Source of the DNA: Microbispora triticiradicis
GTDB taxonomy: Bacteria; Actinomycetota; Actinomycetes; Streptosporangiales; Streptosporangiaceae
Direction of reading: 5' to 3'
DNA length: 37,668 bases
Assembly: GCA_003260025.2 (NCBI GenBank)
Contig: QFZU02000066.1
Span: 1 to 37,668 of the forward strand
Each line of letters starts with the position of its first letter. Positions within the stretch are counted from its first letter, which is position 1. Position numbers and translations under genes: made by a program. The notes beneath the pieces are model-generated. The model saw nothing but the letters and a program-made list of their open reading frames with translations, was not told the origin of the DNA and ran no database searches. Shown one piece after another: positions 8,977 through 17,100 of this stretch.

Positions 8977-9849
8977 TCAGTCCGACAGGTCGTCGAAGCC
9001 GTCGAAACCGCCGAAGGCGGCGCCGTACCGGACGCAGACCATGCGGGCCACCGACTCGTGGGCGCCGAGAGGCTCGGCGCAGCCGGCGCCGATGGCCTCG
9101 GCCGCCGTCGTGATCCGCTCGCTGTCGGTCTCGGGACCGATGACGTACGGCACCATGGCGAGGCGGTTGGCCCCGATCTTGCGTAGCCGCTCGGCGGCGT
9201 CGCGCACCGTCGGCACGCCGTCCAGCGCGGCGGGGACGACGGGAAGCGTCAGGCGGGCGGCCAGCAGGACGGCCGTCGCGTCGGCCCCGCGCGCGGCCTC
9301 GTCGCCCCCGGCGGTCGCGACGATGATGCCGTCGACGGGCGAGGAGACGTTGAACAGCCGCATGCGGTCGGCGCGGGCCAGGCCCGCCTCGGACAGCCGT
9401 ACGTGCAGGGCCTCGGCCAGCAGCGGATGCGGGCCGAGCGGCTCGGTGATCCGCACCGCGGCCCCGCTCTGCGTCACGGCGTCCCGCACGGCGCGCCGGA
9501 CGCGGGGATGGGGTCCGGTGACGAGCGGCACCACCACCGCCGCCGGTCCGCCGGCCGGCCGCTTGGCCGCGATGTCGGAGAACTCCTTGACGAGATCGGT
9601 GCCGCCGTCGGCCAGTGAGACGATGCGAAGGTCGAGTTGCGGATTGTCGATCCGGACGATGGAGGCGACCTCGGCGGCCACGTCGCCCTGGCCCGCCGGA
9701 TCTCCGGCCCTGCCCGGCACGGCCAGGACCAGGGCGGGCGCGTCGGCCGGCAGGTCGGCCGGCAGCGGCCGTCGGTGGCGGCCGGTCCCGGGCCGGGAGG
9801 ATCGCTCCCGGGTGGGGAGCTTGGGCGGGTCCTCGTGACCTTCGTTCAC
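8977..9849 (-). CDS. CbiX/SirB-like sirohydrochlorin chelatase homologue, first active-site His missing
   Basis: The 290-aa protein has two chelatase-like halves, as in actinobacterial CbiX-type proteins. The opening strand reads ALVLAVPGRAGDPAGQG, where active members have a His after the AV (HGSRDP-type). The second-half strands AAVVVPLVTGPHPRVRRAV and RLAMVPYVIGPETDSERI follow. The His in GPHPRV occupies the region of the second metal-binding His. Family knowledge places such enzymes at cobalt or iron insertion into sirohydrochlorin (B12 or siroheme), but loss of the first His makes catalysis doubtful. An acidic tail (GFDGFDDLSD) ends the protein. GTG 9849 is the assumed start. It stands alone between convergent and divergent neighbours. 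Confidence 0.75.
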   Translation of the reverse strand: MNEGHEDPPKLPTRERSSRPGTGRHRRPLPADLPADAPALVLAVPGRAGDPAGQGDVAAEVASIVRIDNPQLDLRIVSLADGGTDLVKEFSDIAAKRPAGGPAAVVVPLVTGPHPRVRRAVRDAVTQSGAAVRITEPLGPHPLLAEALHVRLSEAGLARADRMRLFNVSSPVDGIIVATAGGDEAARGADATAVLLAARLTLPVVPAALDGVPTVRDAAERLRKIGANRLAMVPYVIGPETDSERITTAAEAIGAGCAEPLGAHESVARMVCVRYGAAFGGFDGFDDLSD

Positions 9850-9920
9850 ATCGGCGGATTCTAGGGCGAAACCGGTCGAAGAGCAGAACCAACGCGCGGC
9901 TTGTTGCGGCTTGGTGATCT

Positions 9921-9999
9921 AGACGTTTTACGTCTCGGTTACTTGACGCTGCTGGTGGCCGTCGCTTTGATAAGGGCCGTCCACGCCGAAAACGATTAC
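9921..9999 (+). promoter_or_regulatory. Promoter and operator region of the lacI-type gene
   Basis: A perfect dyad AGACGT-TTT-ACGTCT lies at 9921-9935. A candidate -35 TTGACG (9943-9948) is followed after 18 bases by TTGATA (9967-9972). Just downstream, GAAAACGATTAC (9988-9999) fits the GAAANCGNTTNC pattern typical of LacI/GalR operators with a central CG. Its place right after the -10 suggests autorepression by the LacI protein encoded next. Confidence 0.5.
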
Positions 10000-10061
10000 A
10001 GCTCCCCGCGCGCTGCCACGCGTGGACGAGTACCCGAGAGTCTCCCCAGAGTGAGGTGGCC

Positions 10062-11141
10062 GTGACCGAGGGTCCCACGATCACCACGATCGCGCAACGC
10101 GCCGGCCTGTCGATCGCATCGGTGTCGCGGGTGCTCAACGGGCTGCCCACCCGCGAGGACACGGTGCGCCGGGTCATGCGCGCGGCCGACGAACTCGGCT
10201 ACGTGCCCAACTCGGTGGCCCGTTCGCTGCGCAACCGCCGCACCCACCAGATCGCCTTCGCGCTGTCCGACATCGGCAACCCCGTCTACGTGGCGATGGT
10301 GCGGGAGATCCAGGCCGTGCTGAAGGCGGCCGGATACCGCCTGCTGCTCCACTCGACCGAGGGCGACCCGGAGGACGAGGTGTGCGTGCTGCGCGGGCTG
10401 CGGGAGCGCTACGTGGACGGCCTCATCATCAGCCCGCTGCGCGGCGTCGGGGCGGAGCACATCGAGGCCGTCACCACGGCGCGGGTCCCCGTGGTCGTCG
10501 TCGGCCCGGTGCCGGAGGGCACGCCGGTGGACAACGTGCGGGGCGACTCGCGGACCGGCGTCCTGCTCGCCATGAACCACCTGCACGGCCTCGGCCGGAG
10601 GCGGATCGGCCTGCTCAACGGCCCGCTCGGCACCGCGCCGGGCGCTGCCCGCGCCGCCGCCTACCGGGAGGCGCTGGAACTGCTGGGCCTGCCGTACGAC
10701 GAGAACCTGGTCGAGGTGGGCGACTTCACGCGCGACCGCGGCGCCCGGGCCGCGCGGGCGCTGCTGGCGCGCGCTCCCGGTCTCGACGCGCTGATGTGCG
10801 CCAGCGACCTGATCGCGCTCGGCGCCCTCGACGTGCTGCGGGAGCAGGGCAGGGACGTCCCCCGCGACGTCGCGGTGGTCGGCATGGACGACACCGACCT
10901 CGCCTCGGTCGCGTGGCCGTCGCTGACCAGCGTCTCGCTCGGCTGGGCCGAGCGTGGCAGGGCCGCCGCGAGGCTGCTGCTCGACCGTCTGCGGGACGGC
11001 TCGCTGCCGCCGCGCGTGGTGACCGTGGAGCCGGGCCTGATGGTCCGGTGCTCGACCGGCGGCGGGCCGGCGACCGCGTTCGCCACCCGAGCCCGCGCCC
11101 GTGTCCGCGCGCTCGCGCTCGCCGGGGGCGACCGGCCGTGA
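10062..11141 (+). CDS. LacI-family transcriptional regulator (ribokinase-linked)
   Basis: A classic LacI/GalR protein of about 359 aa. The helix-turn-helix and hinge (TITTIAQRAGLSIASVSRVLN ... VARSLRNRRT) occupy residues 1-58, followed by a periplasmic-binding-protein-like sensor domain containing IAFALSDIGNPVYVAMVREIQ, VDGLIISPL and DVAVVGMDDTDLASVAWPSLTSV. Two GTG codons compete: 10056, and 10062 with GTGAGG five bases upstream; I chose the latter. The stop overlaps the start of the ribokinase gene (GTGA), so both are translated from one message. It probably senses ribose or a related sugar or nucleoside product and represses its own operon, but the effector is inferred from the neighbour alone. 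Confidence 0.92.
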   Translation: MTEGPTITTIAQRAGLSIASVSRVLNGLPTREDTVRRVMRAADELGYVPNSVARSLRNRRTHQIAFALSDIGNPVYVAMVREIQAVLKAAGYRLLLHSTEGDPEDEVCVLRGLRERYVDGLIISPLRGVGAEHIEAVTTARVPVVVVGPVPEGTPVDNVRGDSRTGVLLAMNHLHGLGRRRIGLLNGPLGTAPGAARAAAYREALELLGLPYDENLVEVGDFTRDRGARAARALLARAPGLDALMCASDLIALGALDVLREQGRDVPRDVAVVGMDDTDLASVAWPSLTSVSLGWAERGRAAARLLLDRLRDGSLPPRVVTVEPGLMVRCSTGGGPATAFATRARARVRALALAGGDRP

Positions 11142-12046
11142 TCTCGGTGTTCGGCAGCGCCAACATGGACCTCGTGGCGTACGTGGCGCAGGCCCCCAAG
11201 CCAGGGGAGACCATCACGGGCCGCGCCTTCCGCACGATCCCCGGAGGTAAGGGGGCCAACCAGGCGATCGCCGCCGCGCGGGCGGGCGGGCGGGTCGCGT
11301 TCCTCGGGGCGGTGGGCGACGACGCGTTCGGGCCGGGGCTGCGCGCGGCGCTCGCCGGGGCGGGCGTCGACACGCGCGGGGTGCGGACCGTCCCCGGCCC
11401 CTCCGGTGTCGCCCACATCGTCGTGCAGGACGGCGGCGACAACTCGATCATCGTCGTGCCGGGGGCGAACGGCGCCCTCACCGGTCCCTCGGCGGAGGAC
11501 GCGGAGACGATCGGGCGGTCCCGCGCCCTGCTCCTGCAACTGGAACTGCCGATGGAGGCCGTGGTCGCCGCCGCGTGCCTGGCGGGCGCCGTGACGGGCG
11601 CCGTGACGGGCACGGAGGTGATCCTCACCCCCGCCCCGGCCGTGCCGCTGCCCGCCGAGCTGCTGGACGCGGTCGGCGTCATCGTGCCGAACGAGCACGA
11701 GGCGGCGGTCCTCACCGGCCGGGACGACCCGCGCGACGCGCTGGAGGCGCTGCTCGATTTGGTTCCCGAGGTGGTCGTGACGCTCGGCGCCCGGGGCGCG
11801 TTGTACGGCTCCCGCGACGGCGTCCGCCTCCACGAGCCCGCCGTACCGGTGCGGGCGGTGGACACCACGGCGGCGGGGGACACCTTCGCCGGCGCGCTCG
11901 CGGTGGCCAGGACCGAGGGGCTCGGTCCTGATGGGGCGCTGCGCTTCGCCTCGGCGGCGGCGGCGCTGTCGGTCCGGCGCGAGGGTGCGAGCACCTCGAT
12001 GCCGCACCGGCCCGAGATCGACCGGCTCGTGCGGGACCGAACGTAA
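11138..12046 (+). CDS. rbsK: Ribokinase (PfkB family)
   Basis: The 302-aa PfkB-family sugar kinase catalyses ATP-dependent phosphorylation of ribose to ribose 5-phosphate. It opens ISVFGSANMDLVAYV, has the first PfkB signature IPGGKGANQAIAAARAG with the substrate-contacting GGKGAN, the ribokinase NGAL region, and the second signature VDTTAAGDTFAGAL with catalytic Asp near residue 248. GTG 11138 overlaps the lacI stop by four bases. No sugar transporter accompanies the pair, unlike full rbs operons, so imported ribose or nucleoside-derived ribose must come by another route. An unusual duplicated GAVTGAVTG stretch lies in the middle. Ribokinase is the best call; a related carbohydrate kinase is possible. 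Confidence 0.88.
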   Translation: MISVFGSANMDLVAYVAQAPKPGETITGRAFRTIPGGKGANQAIAAARAGGRVAFLGAVGDDAFGPGLRAALAGAGVDTRGVRTVPGPSGVAHIVVQDGGDNSIIVVPGANGALTGPSAEDAETIGRSRALLLQLELPMEAVVAAACLAGAVTGAVTGTEVILTPAPAVPLPAELLDAVGVIVPNEHEAAVLTGRDDPRDALEALLDLVPEVVVTLGARGALYGSRDGVRLHEPAVPVRAVDTTAAGDTFAGALAVARTEGLGPDGALRFASAAAALSVRREGASTSMPHRPEIDRLVRDRT

Positions 12047-12049
12047 AAT

Positions 12050-12063
12050 CTCCGAATACGGAG
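12050..12063 (+). repeat. Short dyad after rbsK
   Basis: CTCCG-AATA-CGGAG, a 5-bp stem with a 4-base loop, begins three bases after the rbsK stop. It could be a weak terminator or a binding site in the promoter of the following small secreted-protein gene. Confidence 0.3.
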
Positions 12064-12124
12064 TGTGATTGACGGGTAGCTCTGCGTTGTCATGCGTCAG
12101 TGCTTCGCAGAGAAGAGGTATCCG

Positions 12125-12379
12125 TTGATCAGATCATTGGAGCGCGCCGGGATCGCGGCGCTCGTGACCGCCGCCCTGTTCGCGGCCCCGCTGGTTCTCG
12201 CGGCGCCCGCCGCCCACGCCGCCGCCGGACGACCGGCCGGGGACGACGTGTACCGCACCTGGTTCACGAGCCACTCGCGGTGCGTGGCGGCGGGCCAGGG
12301 CGGGATCGACCGCGGCCACTGGGAGCACTACACCTGCTCCGAGGGCGACTGGTTCTGGCATCTGTGGACCAACCGCTGA
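12125..12379 (+). CDS. Small secreted protein of unknown function
   Basis: TTG 12125 is preceded by AGAGAAGAGG six bases upstream, and gives an 84-aa product beginning with a good signal peptide (RSLERAG, then a hydrophobic core ending LAAPAAHA-A). ATG 12092 in frame would add eleven residues and has no ribosome site. The mature part is about 50 residues, contains two cysteines (HSRCVAAG and HYTCSEGD) likely joined by a disulfide, and ends with an aromatic motif DWFWHLWTNR. I do not recognise a family. A strong terminator follows, so it is probably a separate transcript. Confidence 0.7.
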   Translation: MIRSLERAGIAALVTAALFAAPLVLAAPAAHAAAGRPAGDDVYRTWFTSHSRCVAAGQGGIDRGHWEHYTCSEGDWFWHLWTNR

Positions 12380-12392
12380 GCTGAGACGCGAC

Positions 12393-12422
12393 CCGGCCCC
12401 GGCACCCGTCCGCCGGGGCCGG
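12393..12422 (+). terminator. Intrinsic-type hairpin after the small secreted-protein gene
   Basis: CCGGCCCCGGC, an 8-base loop, then GCCGGGGCCGG: a perfect 11-bp GC stem starting 13 bases after the stop. There is no T-tract, which is common for actinomycete terminators. Confidence 0.7.
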
Positions 12423-12489
12423 ATCACCAGAGCGGAGATCACAGGGGAGGATGAGGGGCGACCGGCCGACTGATTCGTTAGGAGTGCGC

Positions 12490-13497
12490 ATGCAGGTCCA
12501 CGACCTGTCCGGCGGCGGAGACGTCCTCGCCCGCGTCGAGGGGGTCGCCCGCCGTGCCCTGGAGCGGTACGGGCTGCCCCCGGACGCCGTCGTGACGTTG
12601 CTGAACGTGTCGGAGAACGCGACCTTCACCGTGGACGACGGGGAGACGCGGGCGATCCTCCGGGTCCACCGGCTCGGCTACCAGTCCCCGGCCGCCATCG
12701 CCAGCGAGCTCGCCTGGCTGGAGGCGCTGCGCGAGGAGGCGGGCGTCGTCACGCCGCGAGTGCTGCCGGCCCGCGACGGGTCCCGCGTCGTCACGGTCGA
12801 GGATCCGGGCGCCGAGCCCCGCCGCTGCGTGATGTTCGAGTTCCTGCCCGGGGCAGAACCGGCCGAGGACCGGCTGGTGGAGGAGTTCGAGCGGCTGGGC
12901 GCGCTGACCGCCCGCATGCACCGGCACGCGCGCGGCTGGGCGAGGCCGGCCTCCTTCACCCGCTTCCACTGGGACCTCGACGCCGCTTTCGGGCCCTCGC
13001 CCCGCTGGGGCAGGTGGCAGGACGGTGTGGGGGTGGACCGGGAGGCGCACGCCGTGCTCGCCCGCCTCGAGGCCGAGCTGCGCCGCAGGCTGGGGCGGTA
13101 CGGCAGGGGCCCGGACCGGTACGGGCTCATCCACGCAGACCTCCGCCTGGCCAACCTGCTGGTGGACGGTGAGGCGGAGGCGAGCGTGATCGACTTCGAC
13201 GACTGCGGCCTCGGCTGGTACCTCTACGACCTCGCCGCCGCCGTCAGCTTCATCGAGCACCGGCCCGAGGTGCCGCACATGGCGGAGTCGTGGGTGCGCG
13301 GCTACCGCACCGTGCTCGACCTCCCGAAGGAGGACGAGGCCGAGATCTGGACATTCATCATGTTCCGCCGTCTCCTGCTCGTCGCCTGGATCGGCTCCCA
13401 CCGGGCCGCCGAGGTGGCCGCACGGCTCGGCGCCGGCTACACACGCGACAGCTGTGAGCTGGCCGAGCGCTATCTGAACGGCTCACTGGGCGGGTGA
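12490..13497 (+). CDS. APH-fold phosphotransferase (aminoglycoside/homoserine kinase-like)
   Basis: The 335-aa kinase of the aminoglycoside phosphotransferase superfamily has an N-lobe ENATFTVDDGETRAILRVHR with a candidate ATP-binding Arg/Lys position, a hinge MFEFLPG, the catalytic loop LIHADLRLANLLV (His215, Asp217) and the metal-binding VIDFDDCGLGWYLYDLA. This version resembles the homoserine-kinase-II/choline-kinase-like 'YihE/SrkA' branch more than true resistance enzymes. The start ATG 12490 has AGGAG six bases upstream. ATG 12451 abuts a GGGGAGG and is less likely. The substrate cannot be told; antibiotic resistance should not be assumed. Confidence 0.87.
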   Translation: MQVHDLSGGGDVLARVEGVARRALERYGLPPDAVVTLLNVSENATFTVDDGETRAILRVHRLGYQSPAAIASELAWLEALREEAGVVTPRVLPARDGSRVVTVEDPGAEPRRCVMFEFLPGAEPAEDRLVEEFERLGALTARMHRHARGWARPASFTRFHWDLDAAFGPSPRWGRWQDGVGVDREAHAVLARLEAELRRRLGRYGRGPDRYGLIHADLRLANLLVDGEAEASVIDFDDCGLGWYLYDLAAAVSFIEHRPEVPHMAESWVRGYRTVLDLPKEDEAEIWTFIMFRRLLLVAWIGSHRAAEVAARLGAGYTRDSCELAERYLNGSLGG

Positions 13498-13623
13498 CTC
13501 CGCGATCACGCTGAGGAAAGTATTCGAAAAGGAACCGGTCAGTTCGGGCGAATCCGGGATCAGAAGGACATTGCGCCGGGTACGGGGAGCGTCGTTCACA
13601 CATCGTCACCGCGGAGGTGCCAG

Positions 13624-16038
13624 GTGCTGGACCGGATCGCCGATCCCAGGGGGCGGCGCACGCCGTACGGACCTCCCGACGCGGTGGAACGGCTGGCCGC
13701 GGCCCTGCCGGGGCGCATGCGCGACGCGCTTCCCCCGGTCATCCGCCTGGGCAGCCCGTGGCCGGTGCGGGTCGACGTGTTCCTGGAGGACGGCGTCACC
13801 GAGGACGAGGTCGAGCGCTGGGTCCCCGCGGCGTCGGCGGCCGGTTCCCACGGGGACGCCGTCGACCTGGCGGTGCGCGGCGGGCGGGTGGTGGGCGTAC
13901 GCGGCCGGGCCGGTGACCGGGTCAACCACGGGCGGCTGGATCCGCGCGAGTGGCCCGCCTGGCGGCCGCGCCCGGGACGGCTGACCCGCCCGCTCGTACG
14001 CGAGGGCGGGCGGCTGGTCGAGTCGACGTGGGACGCCGCGATGGACCGCGTCGTCACGCGGTCGAGGCGACTGCTCGCCGCGCCCGGCGGCTGGGGCCGG
14101 ATCGCGTTCCACACGGGGCCCCGGCTGTTCCTGGAGGAGCACTACACGCTCGCCGTGATCGGCAAGGCGGGCATCGGCACCCCGCACATGGACGGCGACA
14201 CCCGGGGGTGCGCGGCGGCGGCAGCGGCCGCCCTCGCGGCGAGCTTCGGCACCGACGGCCAGCCCGGTTCGTACACCGACGTGGACCACTGCGACGCGCT
14301 CGCGCTGTGGGGCCACGACTGCGCGGCCTGCCACCCCGTGCTGTGGGAGCGGATGCTCGACCGGAGGCTCGGCCCCGGGCCGCCCGCGATGATCGTGGCC
14401 GATCCGGACCGGACGCCCGCCGCCAGGGAGGCCGACGTCCACCTCGCCGTGCGCCGCGGCACCAACGTGGCCCTGCTGAACGGCCTGCTGCACGAACTCC
14501 TCGCGAACGGCTGGCACGACGCGGCCTACGTCGCCGCGCACACCGTCGGCGTCGAACGGCTGTGGCGGACCGTCGAGGCCTACCCGGCCAAGCGGGCGGC
14601 CGAGATCTGCGGGGTGCCGGTCGCGCGGATCGAGCAGGCCGCCGAGATCCTGGGCGCCGCCGAACGGCTGGTGTCCACCGTCGGCCCGGCCTTCCTCGGC
14701 TCCAACCAGGCGACGGCCGCGGCCTGCCAGGTCGACAACCTCCACCTGCTGCTGGGCATGCTGGGCCGGCCCGGGGCCGGGCTGTTCCAGCTCGGCGGCC
14801 CGGGCTGCGACGCGCTGGAGACGGGCTCGGCGGGAGACCTGCCCGGCCTGCGCAACTGGGCCGACCCGGGACACGTCCGCGAACTGGCCGGGCTCTGGAA
14901 CGTCGACCCCGCCGTCATCCCGCACTGGGGGCCGTCCACCCACGCGACCCAGATCCTCGGGTACGCCGAGGAGGGCTCCGTCGGGCTGCTGTGGATCACC
15001 GCGTCCGACCCCGTGAGCGCGACTCCCGGGCTCGAACAGGTCCTCGCCCGCGAGGACCTGTTCGTCGTCGTCCAGGATCCGTACCTCACCGAGACCGCGC
15101 GGCTCGCCGACGTCGTGCTCCCCGCGGCCGCCTGGGGGGAGAAGACCGGTACGGTGACCGGCGCCGACCGGACGGTGCACCTGTGCGAGAAGGCGGTGGA
15201 GCCACCGGGGGAGGCGAGGGCGGACCTCGCCGTCCTGCTCGACTACGCGCGGCGGATGGACCTGCGCGACCGCGACGGCCTGCCGCTCGTCGGCTGGACC
15301 GACGCCGAGTCGGCGTTCGAGGCGTGGAAGGCCTGCTCGGGGGGCCGCCCCTGCGACCACACCGGCATCACGTACGACCGGCTGCGGACCGGCGGCGTGC
15401 AGTGGCCCTGCACGCCGGCCGGCTCCTACGGCGCGGAACGCCTGTACGCCGGGGGGAGGTTCGCCACCGAGCCGGAGCGCTGCCAGGCGTTCGGCGCGGA
15501 CCTGGCGACGGGCGCGGAGTACGGCGAGGAGCGGTACCGCGCCGACGACCCCCGGGGACGGGCGTTCCTCCACGCCGCCGACTACGAGCCGTCTCCGGAG
15601 GTGGCCGACGACGAGCATCCGCTGGTTCTCCTCGTCTGCCGGGCGCAGCGCCGCTCTCCCGCCCCGCCGCACCTGGAGGTCCATCCGGGCGACGCCGCGG
15701 CGTACGGCGTGGAGGAGGGCGACCTCGTACGGGCCGAGTCGCCCCGGGGCGCGCTGGAGGCCGTCGCCCGGCTGTCGGGCGTGCGGCCCGGAGCCGTGGT
15801 CCTGCGGCTCGACGGCCGGTCCGAGGCCGTGGCGCGGGCGGCGGCCGAGCTCACCCTCACCTCGTGGGACCCGGTGTCGCGGCAGCCGCTGCGCACCGCG
15901 GCGGCGGTGCGCCTGGTGCGGGTCGCCCCCAGGCAGGGGGAGCCCGCCGGAGCGCTCACGCCCGTGGAGGGCGTCTGCTCCGCCACCGCGCCCCTCGGGC
16001 ACGGCGTCGCCGTACGCGAACGCTACGAGGAGGTCTGA
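13624..16038 (+). CDS. NasA-like molybdopterin oxidoreductase lacking the N-terminal [4Fe-4S] cysteines
   Basis: The 804-aa protein follows the molybdopterin-binding fold of assimilatory nitrate reductase/formate dehydrogenase-type enzymes. Landmarks are RGGRVVGVRGRAGDRVNHGRL, HYTLAVIGKAGIGTPHMDGDT, ADPDRTPAAREADVHLAVRRGTN-type cofactor loops, SNQATAAACQVDNLHLLLGMLGRPGAG, ADVVLPAAAWGEKTGTVTGADRTVH, and a C-terminal dinucleotide-binding domain ending TLTSWDPVSRQPLRTAA. The N-terminal stretch where relatives carry a Cys cluster (about residues 67-78) reads WVPAASAAGSHGDA. No Cys occurs before about residue 196, so no Fe-S cluster can form there. The C-terminal region near LVCRAQRRSPAPP also looks eroded. 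GTG 13624 has GGAGG six bases upstream. The enzyme may be redox-altered or regulatory. The partner gene follows 90 bp later. Confidence 0.82.
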   Translation: MLDRIADPRGRRTPYGPPDAVERLAAALPGRMRDALPPVIRLGSPWPVRVDVFLEDGVTEDEVERWVPAASAAGSHGDAVDLAVRGGRVVGVRGRAGDRVNHGRLDPREWPAWRPRPGRLTRPLVREGGRLVESTWDAAMDRVVTRSRRLLAAPGGWGRIAFHTGPRLFLEEHYTLAVIGKAGIGTPHMDGDTRGCAAAAAAALAASFGTDGQPGSYTDVDHCDALALWGHDCAACHPVLWERMLDRRLGPGPPAMIVADPDRTPAAREADVHLAVRRGTNVALLNGLLHELLANGWHDAAYVAAHTVGVERLWRTVEAYPAKRAAEICGVPVARIEQAAEILGAAERLVSTVGPAFLGSNQATAAACQVDNLHLLLGMLGRPGAGLFQLGGPGCDALETGSAGDLPGLRNWADPGHVRELAGLWNVDPAVIPHWGPSTHATQILGYAEEGSVGLLWITASDPVSATPGLEQVLAREDLFVVVQDPYLTETARLADVVLPAAAWGEKTGTVTGADRTVHLCEKAVEPPGEARADLAVLLDYARRMDLRDRDGLPLVGWTDAESAFEAWKACSGGRPCDHTGITYDRLRTGGVQWPCTPAGSYGAERLYAGGRFATEPERCQAFGADLATGAEYGEERYRADDPRGRAFLHAADYEPSPEVADDEHPLVLLVCRAQRRSPAPPHLEVHPGDAAAYGVEEGDLVRAESPRGALEAVARLSGVRPGAVVLRLDGRSEAVARAAAELTLTSWDPVSRQPLRTAAAVRLVRVAPRQGEPAGALTPVEGVCSATAPLGHGVAVRERYEEV

Positions 16039-16069
16039 CGTCCGCGATCACCGGAGAAGGGTGGGGGCC

Positions 16070-16132
16070 ATGGGCACTGACACCGCGCGTACGGCCGGCG
16101 GGGCGGCCGTCTCCGGGTGGGCCGATCGGTGA
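16070..16132 (+). CDS. Possible 20-aa leader ORF
   Basis: ATG 16070 follows GGAGAAGG (16053-16060) and a G-rich stretch, and encodes MGTDTARTAGGAAVSGWADR. Its TGA overlaps the GTG start of the next gene in a GTGA arrangement, the hallmark of translational coupling. This would explain how the next gene, which has no clear ribosome site, is translated. There is no other evidence that the peptide itself matters. Confidence 0.3.
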   Translation: MGTDTARTAGGAAVSGWADR

Positions 16133-16713
16133 CCGTCCACCTGGCGGACTATCTGGAGCTCCTGCTGCGGACGGAGCACGAGCTGTCCGGCGGGTTCCAC
16201 GCGCTGTGGCGCGGCCATCCCCGGGAACCCGACCTGTGCGGCGTGTGCGAGCGCCTGGCCGCGCAGTGCCGGGCGCACGCCGAGCGGCTCGAGCCGTTCC
16301 AGCGGCGATACCGGGGCCCCCAGCAGATGGAGCATCGGATGGAGCCGTGGGCGCCGGATCCGGCGATTCTGGACGCGACGAGGACGGAGCTCCAGCGGGC
16401 GGGCCCCGAGGGGGTGGGCCTCGTGACGGCGGTACGCCTGCGGCTGACGCCCGCACGCGCGGCCGGAGGAAAAGGCGGTAACGGCGGGGACGGCGGTCTG
16501 GTCCTGCTGCGCGAGCTGCACCGGTTGTACCTTCTCGCGACCGAATGCGAACTTTCCTGGAGCGTGGTCGCACTGGTCGCCCGCGGGCTCAAGGACGACG
16601 ATCTCCTCGACCTGGCCGGTCGCTGCACCCCCGAGACGGCCGTTCAATTGCTCTGGCTGCGGACCCGGATGCGCCGGGCCGCGCCGCAGGCCCTCGTCGT
16701 CGCGTCCTGGTGA
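16129..16713 (+). CDS. Helical protein accompanying the molybdopterin oxidoreductase
   Basis: The 194-aa protein is predicted all-helical and soluble: ADYLELLLRTEHELSGGFHALW, then CERLAAQCRAHAERLEPFQRRY, a Gly-rich loop (AGGKGGNGGDGG), LLRELHRLYLLATECELSWSVVALVA and a C-terminal LWLRTRMRRAAPQALVVASW. His and Glu residues in the helices (TEHE, AQCRAHAERLE) give a ferritin- or hemerythrin-like look, but no strict metal-site pattern is visible. It lies 90 bp after the oxidoreductase, in the same direction, with coupling through a 20-codon leader ORF. I infer a dedicated partner, perhaps a chaperone or electron-transfer helper. The start is taken as GTG 16129; GTG 16117 is possible. Confidence 0.7.
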   Translation: MTVHLADYLELLLRTEHELSGGFHALWRGHPREPDLCGVCERLAAQCRAHAERLEPFQRRYRGPQQMEHRMEPWAPDPAILDATRTELQRAGPEGVGLVTAVRLRLTPARAAGGKGGNGGDGGLVLLRELHRLYLLATECELSWSVVALVARGLKDDDLLDLAGRCTPETAVQLLWLRTRMRRAAPQALVVASW

Positions 16714-17066
16714 GCCTGCATATCGCGCGGATTCATACAAACGCGGAGAAGAATCGTCCGGAGGGTGCGGTCTCGTTCTCGTCTGTCGCCATTGTCGCAA
16801 TTCACGACAGGGCTCAGGCAGGGCTGATTCGCCGACAAATGTCGTCATGTAGGCAATATCGAGATCATGTCGCGGGATCGTTGCAGAAAATAGATTGTGC
16901 CCGGATGGCGATAATTGGTAGAAAATGATTACGACGAGGCGCGTCGCACAGGCCACTACGGATGGGCGTGCCCACAGACGACGCCGGTGCTCATGGCGGG
17001 GGCCGCACCGGCGGTGCGGAACGCCGGGGAAAGCGCGTCCGGCACCGCGGTCGTTTCATATATATC

Positions 17067-17100
17067 GGTGCCGACGCCTGCCGCGGCAGGCGTCGGCACC
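17067..17100. repeat. 34-bp perfect palindrome
   Basis: The left half GGTGCCGACGCCTGCCG (17067-17083) is the exact reverse complement of the right half (17084-17100), with no spacer. As RNA it would fold with a CCGCGG tip. It may be a strong factor-independent terminator without T-tract for either direction, or a protein-binding site. It is bordered by TATATAT on the left. Confidence 0.7.

Noticed and set aside
10382-11137. Upstream extension of the ribokinase frame through the lacI gene
   Set aside because: Arg-rich shadow of the LacI gene; the GTGA overlap at 11138 gives the natural start.
12490-13497. Aminoglycoside resistance gene
   Set aside because: The APH fold is present, but the sequence resembles housekeeping small-molecule kinases; resistance cannot be supported.
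13950-16481. 843-aa plus-strand open frame in another phase of the molybdopterin oxidoreductase gene
   Set aside because: It is an Arg/Gly/Pro-rich shadow frame produced by high GC; the 13624-16038 frame carries all family motifs.
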